DNA from: Microcella alkaliphila | Lineage (GTDB): Bacteria; Actinomycetota; Actinomycetes; Actinomycetales; Microbacteriaceae | DNA: 64,000 nucleotides | Direction: 5' to 3' | Assembly (NCBI RefSeq): GCF_002355395.1 | Contig: NZ_AP017315.1 | Span: forward strand, 1,364,001-1,428,000 | Part shown: positions 60,130 through 64,000 of the stretch, in pieces | Layout: each line of letters opens with the position of its first letter | Position numbering within the stretch: the first letter of the stretch is position 1 | Made by a program: the position numbers and the translations under genes | Notes under the pieces: generated by a model | Seen by the model: only the letters and a program-made list of their open reading frames with translations | What the model was told of the DNA's origin: nothing | Database searches by the model: none

Positions 60130-61062
60130 GTGACCGCCCCCCTGCGCCTGCTCTTCGCCGGAAGCCCCCGGGCGGCCGTTCCCACCCTCGAGGCCCTCGC
60201 GGGCGGCCCGCACACGATCGACGCTGTCATCACGCGACCACCCACGCCGCAGGGGCGCAAACGCATCCTCACTCCGACACCGGTCGAGGTGAGTGCCGTC
60301 GAGCGAGGGTTGCCGGTGCTGCACGCCCGCAGCCTCACCCCGCTGCAGGACGAGCTGATCGAACGCGAGGCCGATCTCGGCGTCATCGTCGCCTTCGGAG
60401 GACTCGTCCGTGAACCGCTCCTCAGCGCACCGCGACTCGGCTGGATCAACCTGCACTTCTCGCTGCTGCCCGCCTACCGGGGTGCAGCGCCCGTGCAGCA
60501 CGCCCTGATCGCCGGAGAGACGACGACCGGGCTCAGCGTTTTCCACCTCACGGAGGGGCTCGACGAGGGCGACCTGTACGCGCAGCGCCCGCATCCGATC
60601 GGCGCCCACGACACCGCCGGCAGTCTGCTGGACCGCCTCGCCATCGAGGGTGCGAGCGTCGTCGCGGACGTCGTCGACCGGCTCGCCGCCGGAACGATCG
60701 AGGCCACCCCGCAGGAGGGTCAACCGACGTTCGCGCCGAAGCTGGACCGGGCCGACGGGCGTCTCCGCTTCACGGAGTCGGCGAGCACGATCTCTGCGCG
60801 GTTGCGCGGCACCACCCCCGAGCCGGGCGCCTTCGGTGAGCTCGACGACGGCACCGTGGTCAAGGTGCTCGATGCAACCATCGGCCACGACGGAGCACCG
60901 CTGGCGCCGGGTGCCCTCGCGCTCGACGGGCGCCGCGCTCTCGTCGGCACCGCCGACCGCCCGCTCGAACTCGTCACCGTCCAGCCCGCCGGCAAGCAGG
61001 CCATGTCCGCCCTCGATTGGATGCGCGGCCTCCGCGATCGCGAGACCCGCCGTTTCGCATGA
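60130..61062 (+). CDS. fmt: Methionyl-tRNA formyltransferase
   Basis: Formylates initiator Met-tRNA. The protein has 310 residues from GTG 60130 (VTAPLRLLFAGSPRAAVPT); GTG 60112 in the same frame is an alternative. CAGAAT at 60118-60123 fits a leaderless -10 for the later start. Formyl-THF and catalytic segment INLHFSLLPAYRGAAPVQHA (in part, ~113) and GLSVFHLTEGLDEGD (~140) are intact; a C-terminal OB-like domain follows. 4-base overlap with rsmB. Confidence 0.95.
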   Translation: MTAPLRLLFAGSPRAAVPTLEALAGGPHTIDAVITRPPTPQGRKRILTPTPVEVSAVERGLPVLHARSLTPLQDELIEREADLGVIVAFGGLVREPLLSAPRLGWINLHFSLLPAYRGAAPVQHALIAGETTTGLSVFHLTEGLDEGDLYAQRPHPIGAHDTAGSLLDRLAIEGASVVADVVDRLAAGTIEATPQEGQPTFAPKLDRADGRLRFTESASTISARLRGTTPEPGAFGELDDGTVVKVLDATIGHDGAPLAPGALALDGRRALVGTADRPLELVTVQPAGKQAMSALDWMRGLRDRETRRFA

Positions 61063-62441
61063 ACCCCCGCCCCGACAGCCCCGCCCGAAGCGCACGCCGC
61101 GTCGCCTTCGACGTCGTGCACGCCGTGTCGACCGACGACGCCTACGCCAACCTGCTGCTGCCGGGGCGCCTGCGCGAGGCCCGACTGAGCGCCGCCGACG
61201 CCGGCTTCGCGACCGAGTTGACCTACGGCACCCTGCGGGGGCGCGGCTTCTACGACGCCGTCATCGAGCGCGCGACCGGTCGCGCTGTTGACCGCATCGA
61301 CTCACCCGTGCTCGATGTGCTGCGCCTGGGCGCCCACCAACTCCTCACGCTGGGAACCCCGCCGCACGCGGCCGTCGACGAGTCGGTACGTCTCGTTCGG
61401 CAGGTCGGCTCGGCGCGCGCCGCGGGCTTCGTCAACGCGGCGCTCCGCCGCGTGAGCGAGCGTGATCTCGACTCGTGGCGCGCCGAACTCAGCCGAGGCA
61501 TCAGCGATCCGGATGCACTGCTTGCGATCCGCCACGCGCATCCCGAATGGGTGGTGCGCGCCCTGCGCGCAGCTCTCGCCGCCGAGGGGCGCGAGGACGA
61601 GCTGGATGCGCTGCTCGCCGCGGACAACGCGCCGCCGCGCGTGACCCTCGTCGCCCTGCCCGGCCTCGCGGACGCCCCCGACGACGACCGCGACGAACGC
61701 ACCGCCTTTTCACCGCTCGGGATACGCGCCGCCGCCGGCGACCCGGCGGCCGACGCCGGGGTCGCTGCGGGCACGCGCCGCGTGCAAGACGAGGGCTCCC
61801 AGCTCGCTGCCCTGGCCCTCAGCAGGGTGCGCCCCGCCCGGGCGGGCGAGCGCTGGCTCGACCTCTGTGCGGGGCCGGGCGGCAAGGCGGCCCTGCTGGC
61901 AGCGGAGGCGCGCACGGCCGGCGCCACCCTCACGGCCAACGAGGCCGTGCCCGCACGAGCCGAACTGGTGCGGCGTGCCCTTGCCCCCGTCGATCCCTCC
62001 CTCACGGTACGCGTCGGCGACGGCCGCGGCATCGCCCGCGACGCGGCCGAATCGTTCGACCGCGTGCTCGTGGACGCGCCCTGCACCGGCCTTGGCGCGC
62101 TGCGCCGCCGTCCCGAGGCGCGGTGGCGCAAGACGGTGGACGACGTCGCACCCCTCGCCACCCTGCAGACCGAGCTGCTGACCGCGGCCCTCGATGCCAC
62201 CGCGCCCGGGGGAGTCGTCGCCTACGTGACCTGCTCGCCGCACCTCGCCGAGACCCGCGACGTCGTCGACGCCGTTCTGGGCGCGCGAGACGACGCGGTC
62301 GCCATCGACACCCGGGCGGTTCTCGCCGGCGTCACCCGCACGCCCCTCGACCTCGGCGACCGCGGCACGGCGGTGCAACTGTGGCCGCACCGGCACGCGA
62401 GCGACGCGATGTTCATCCAACTGTTCGAACGCCGCCGCTGA
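61059..62441 (+). CDS. rsmB: 16S rRNA (cytosine967-C5)-methyltransferase RsmB
   Basis: The protein has 460 residues from ATG 61059. N-terminal NusB-like RNA-binding domain (~10-140; ARRVAFDVVHAVSTDDAYAN), then the SAM-binding domain LDLCAGPGGKAALLA (~268) with the two catalytic-cycle cysteines in VDAPCTGLGALRRRPEARW (~338) and VAYVTCSPHLAET (~390). ~14 bases upstream of rpe. Arg/Ala-rich low-complexity spacer (~200-255) between domains. Confidence 0.94.
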   Translation: MNPRPDSPARSARRVAFDVVHAVSTDDAYANLLLPGRLREARLSAADAGFATELTYGTLRGRGFYDAVIERATGRAVDRIDSPVLDVLRLGAHQLLTLGTPPHAAVDESVRLVRQVGSARAAGFVNAALRRVSERDLDSWRAELSRGISDPDALLAIRHAHPEWVVRALRAALAAEGREDELDALLAADNAPPRVTLVALPGLADAPDDDRDERTAFSPLGIRAAAGDPAADAGVAAGTRRVQDEGSQLAALALSRVRPARAGERWLDLCAGPGGKAALLAAEARTAGATLTANEAVPARAELVRRALAPVDPSLTVRVGDGRGIARDAAESFDRVLVDAPCTGLGALRRRPEARWRKTVDDVAPLATLQTELLTAALDATAPGGVVAYVTCSPHLAETRDVVDAVLGARDDAVAIDTRAVLAGVTRTPLDLGDRGTAVQLWPHRHASDAMFIQLFERRR

Positions 62442-62455
62442 CTACGCTGGGTCGC

Positions 62456-63127
62456 ATGGCGAGCGCGCGCATCAATCCGAGCATCCTGTCGGCCGACTTC
62501 GTCAACATGGAGCGCGATCTCGGCCGCATCGCGACCGCCGACTACGTGCACGTCGACGTCATGGACAACCACTTCGTGCCGAACCTCACGTTCGGCCCGC
62601 AGATGGTCGGCCGCGTGCAGGACGTGTCGCCCATTCCGCTGGATGTACACCTGATGATCGCGGACATCGACCGTTGGGCGCCCGGCTACGCCGAACTCGG
62701 CGCATTCTCGGTGACGTTCCACGTCGAGGCGGCCCGCGACCCGGTGGCTGTCGCCCGCGCGCTCCGCGAGCGTGGCGCACGCGCCGGCCTCGCGGTGAAG
62801 CCCGGCACCCCCATCGAGCCGTATCTCGAGCTGCTGCCCGAGTTCGACCAGGTGCTCGTGATGACGGTGGAACCCGGTTTCGGTGGTCAGTCGTTCATGC
62901 CCGAGACGATGCCGAAGCTGCGGGCGCTGCGCGAGGCCCGAGCCCGCCTCGGTGTCGACACATGGCTGCAGGTCGACGGCGGGATCGCCGACGACACCAT
63001 CGCGATCGCCGCGGAGGCCGGTGCCGACACCTTCGTGGCGGGCTCCGCCGTGTACGGGGCCGCTGACCCGGCGGAGGCGATCAGCCGTCTGCGCGAGCGC
63101 GCGCAGTCTGCTTGGATGGAACCATGA
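62456..63127 (+). CDS. rpe: Ribulose-phosphate 3-epimerase
   Basis: Interconverts ribulose 5-phosphate and xylulose 5-phosphate. The protein has 223 residues from ATG 62456. NPSILSADFVNMERD (~7), HVDVMDNHFVPNLTFGP (~32), MTVEPGFGGQSFMP (~138) and QVDGGIADDTI (~174) are the metal and phosphate sites. TACGCT at 62443-62448 suggests a leaderless start. 4-base overlap with the FKBP gene. Confidence 0.96.
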   Translation: MASARINPSILSADFVNMERDLGRIATADYVHVDVMDNHFVPNLTFGPQMVGRVQDVSPIPLDVHLMIADIDRWAPGYAELGAFSVTFHVEAARDPVAVARALRERGARAGLAVKPGTPIEPYLELLPEFDQVLVMTVEPGFGGQSFMPETMPKLRALREARARLGVDTWLQVDGGIADDTIAIAAEAGADTFVAGSAVYGAADPAEAISRLRERAQSAWMEP

Positions 63128-63492
63128 GCCAGCTGAGCAAGCCCGAGATCGACTTCTTCGAGGGGCCCGCCCCCACCGAGCTCGTCATCACCGACCTCGT
63201 TGTCGGAGACGGAGCCGAGGCCACCCCCGGCGCGACGGTCGACGTGCACTACGTCGGTGTCGAGTTCGACACCGGCGAAGAGTTCGACGCCTCCTGGAAC
63301 CGCGGCGCGTCGATCAACTTTCCCCTCGGCAGCCTCATCGCCGGGTGGCAGCAGGGCATTCCGGGCATGAAGGTGGGCGGTCGTCGCCAGCTCGTCTGCC
63401 CGCCGCACCTCGCCTACGGCCCCGCCGGCGGCGGCCATCGCCTGTCGGGCAAGACACTCGTCTTCGTGATCGACCTGCTCGGCGTCTCCTGA
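63124..63492 (+). CDS. FKBP-type peptidyl-prolyl cis-trans isomerase
   Basis: The protein has 122 residues from ATG 63124 (the frame opens 12 bases earlier inside rpe). It is a single FKBP domain with [20 protein letters not shown] (in part, ~43), [20 protein letters not shown] (in part, ~75) and a [10 protein letters not shown] flap (~98). No signal peptide, so cytoplasmic. Linked to rpe by a 4-base overlap. Confidence 0.94.
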   Translation: MSQLSKPEIDFFEGPAPTELVITDLVVGDGAEATPGATVDVHYVGVEFDTGEEFDASWNRGASINFPLGSLIAGWQQGIPGMKVGGRRQLVCPPHLAYGPAGGGHRLSGKTLVFVIDLLGVS

Positions 63493-63526
63493 CCCCGAGC
63501 GGCGAAAACACGCAGTTCGCGCCCGG

Positions 63527-63539
63527 TACGCTGAGCGCG
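63527..63539 (+). promoter_or_regulatory. -10 box for leaderless hisE mRNA
   Basis: TACGCT at 63527-63532 ends 6 bases before the GTG at 63539, with no SD between FKBP and hisE. Confidence 0.45.
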
Positions 63540-63802
63540 TGAAGACGTTCGACCAGCTGTTCGACGAGCTCGCCGAGAAGGCACGCTCGCGCCCCGTGGG
63601 CTCCGGAACCGTGGCCCAGCTCGACGCGGGCGTGCACGCGATCGGCAAGAAGATCGTCGAGGAGGCCGCCGAGGTCTGGATGGCCGCCGAATACGAGAGC
63701 GACGAGGCTGCGGCCGAAGAGATCTCGCAGCTGCTGTACCACCTGCAGGTGCTGATGCTCGCGAAAGGCCTCACGCCCGCCGACGTCTACCGTCACCTGT
63801 AA
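63539..63802 (+). CDS. hisE: Phosphoribosyl-ATP pyrophosphatase
   Basis: Second step of histidine synthesis. The protein has 87 residues, all-helical MazG-like fold: [16 protein letters not shown] (~4), [20 protein letters not shown] (~38-57, metal-binding Glu/Glu/Asp) and [17 protein letters not shown] (~62). GTG start. hisG follows after 49 bases, the usual actinobacterial hisE-hisG order. Confidence 0.95.
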   Translation: MKTFDQLFDELAEKARSRPVGSGTVAQLDAGVHAIGKKIVEEAAEVWMAAEYESDEAAAEEISQLLYHLQVLMLAKGLTPADVYRHL

Positions 63803-63851
63803 GCCCGCCGACGACGGATGCGCGACGCGCGCACTCGAGGAAGACACCCGC

Positions 63852-64000
63852 ATGCTGAGAATCGCGGTGCCCAACAAGGGATCGCTGTCCGAGACGGCCG
63901 CGCACATGCTCGCGGAGGCCGGCTACACGGGCCGTCGCGACCCGCGCGCCCTGACGAGCGCGGACGCCCGTAACGGGGTCGAGTTCTTCTACCTGCGGCC
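63852..64000 (+). CDS. hisG: ATP phosphoribosyltransferase, N-terminal part (cut by window edge)
   Basis: First step of histidine synthesis. Only ~49 codons are present, starting [20 protein letters not shown] and reaching VEFFYLRP, which matches the N-terminus of long-form actinobacterial HisG. The ATG at 63852 follows hisE by 49 bases. Regulation by histidine cannot be judged from this fragment. Confidence 0.93.
   Translation, partial: MLRIAVPNKGSLSETAAHMLAEAGYTGRRDPRALTSADARNGVEFFYLR

Noticed and set aside
57967..61095. 1042-residue open frame on the minus strand, antisense to metK, priA and fmt
   Set aside because: It is a by-product of high GC and third-position bias: no start signal, no recognisable domain, Arg/Gly/Val-rich composition, and it is fully opposite to three well-identified genes. 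The same applies to long antisense frames at 3675-5597, 13656-15272, 16996-18498 and 43690-45591.

Overview
The window is a typical high-GC actinobacterial chromosome segment. The gene order (thrS–HIT; pdxST–yebC–ruvCAB–yajC–secDF–rel; rpsD–alaS–ruvX–mltG–aro–efp–nusB–pyr; gmk–rpoZ–coaBC–metK–priA–fmt–rsmB–rpe–hisEG), frequent GTG starts, many leaderless starts with a TANNNT box a few bases upstream, an actinobacterial PriA without a P-loop, and an mIHF-type domain fused to guanylate kinase all point to the family Microbacteriaceae. Genus is not resolvable from the sequence alone.

Layout. 1-180: end of a tRNA cluster (tRNA-Cys 3' part, tRNA-Val) and a terminator. 180-590: spacer with one frameshifted small acidic gene. 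591-3678: a MshEN-like/GT2 membrane glycosyltransferase and a partner membrane protein. 3750-6334: thrS and a HIT hydrolase. 6337-10105: vitamin B6 module, with pdxY and a MocR regulator divergent from pdxST around a 14-bp palindrome. 10163-19296: small membrane protein, yebC, ruvCAB, yajC-secDF and rel. 19168-23424: minus-strand block (AbiEi-like protein, DUF349 protein, cyclophilin) carrying an IS701-type insertion whose CTAG target duplication falls on a stop codon. 23527-28695: rarA, rpsD, a small membrane-anchored protein and alaS. 28701-36386: ruvX, mltG, the shikimate genes aroE-C-K-B-Q, efp, nusB and a HAD hydrolase. 36517-43046: two ABC importers, PhnDCE1E2 (phosphonate/phosphite type) and SsuBAC (sulfonate type), closed by a strong terminator. 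43116-45765: a three-gene operon (NTF2-like protein, NCS1 permease, cyclase-family hydrolase) behind a consensus -35 and a 17-bp palindrome. 45763-54422: PyrR-controlled pyrimidine operon. 54419-64000: mIHF-gmk fusion, rpoZ, coaBC, metK, priA, fmt, rsmB, rpe, FKBP, hisE and the start of hisG.

Most genes are co-directional and tightly packed, with 4-bp ATGA/GTGA overlaps throughout, so transcription and translation are probably coupled over long operons. The most interesting items are the uncharacterised NTF2/NCS1/cyclase operon with its own operator, the mIHF-guanylate kinase fusion, the IS insertion that keeps a host stop codon and carries a possible -1 frameshift site, a translational PyrR leader, and a strong excess of the hexamer GGATGC/GCATCC that draws in rare codons in every reading frame. 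No CRISPR array, prophage or defence island is visible.
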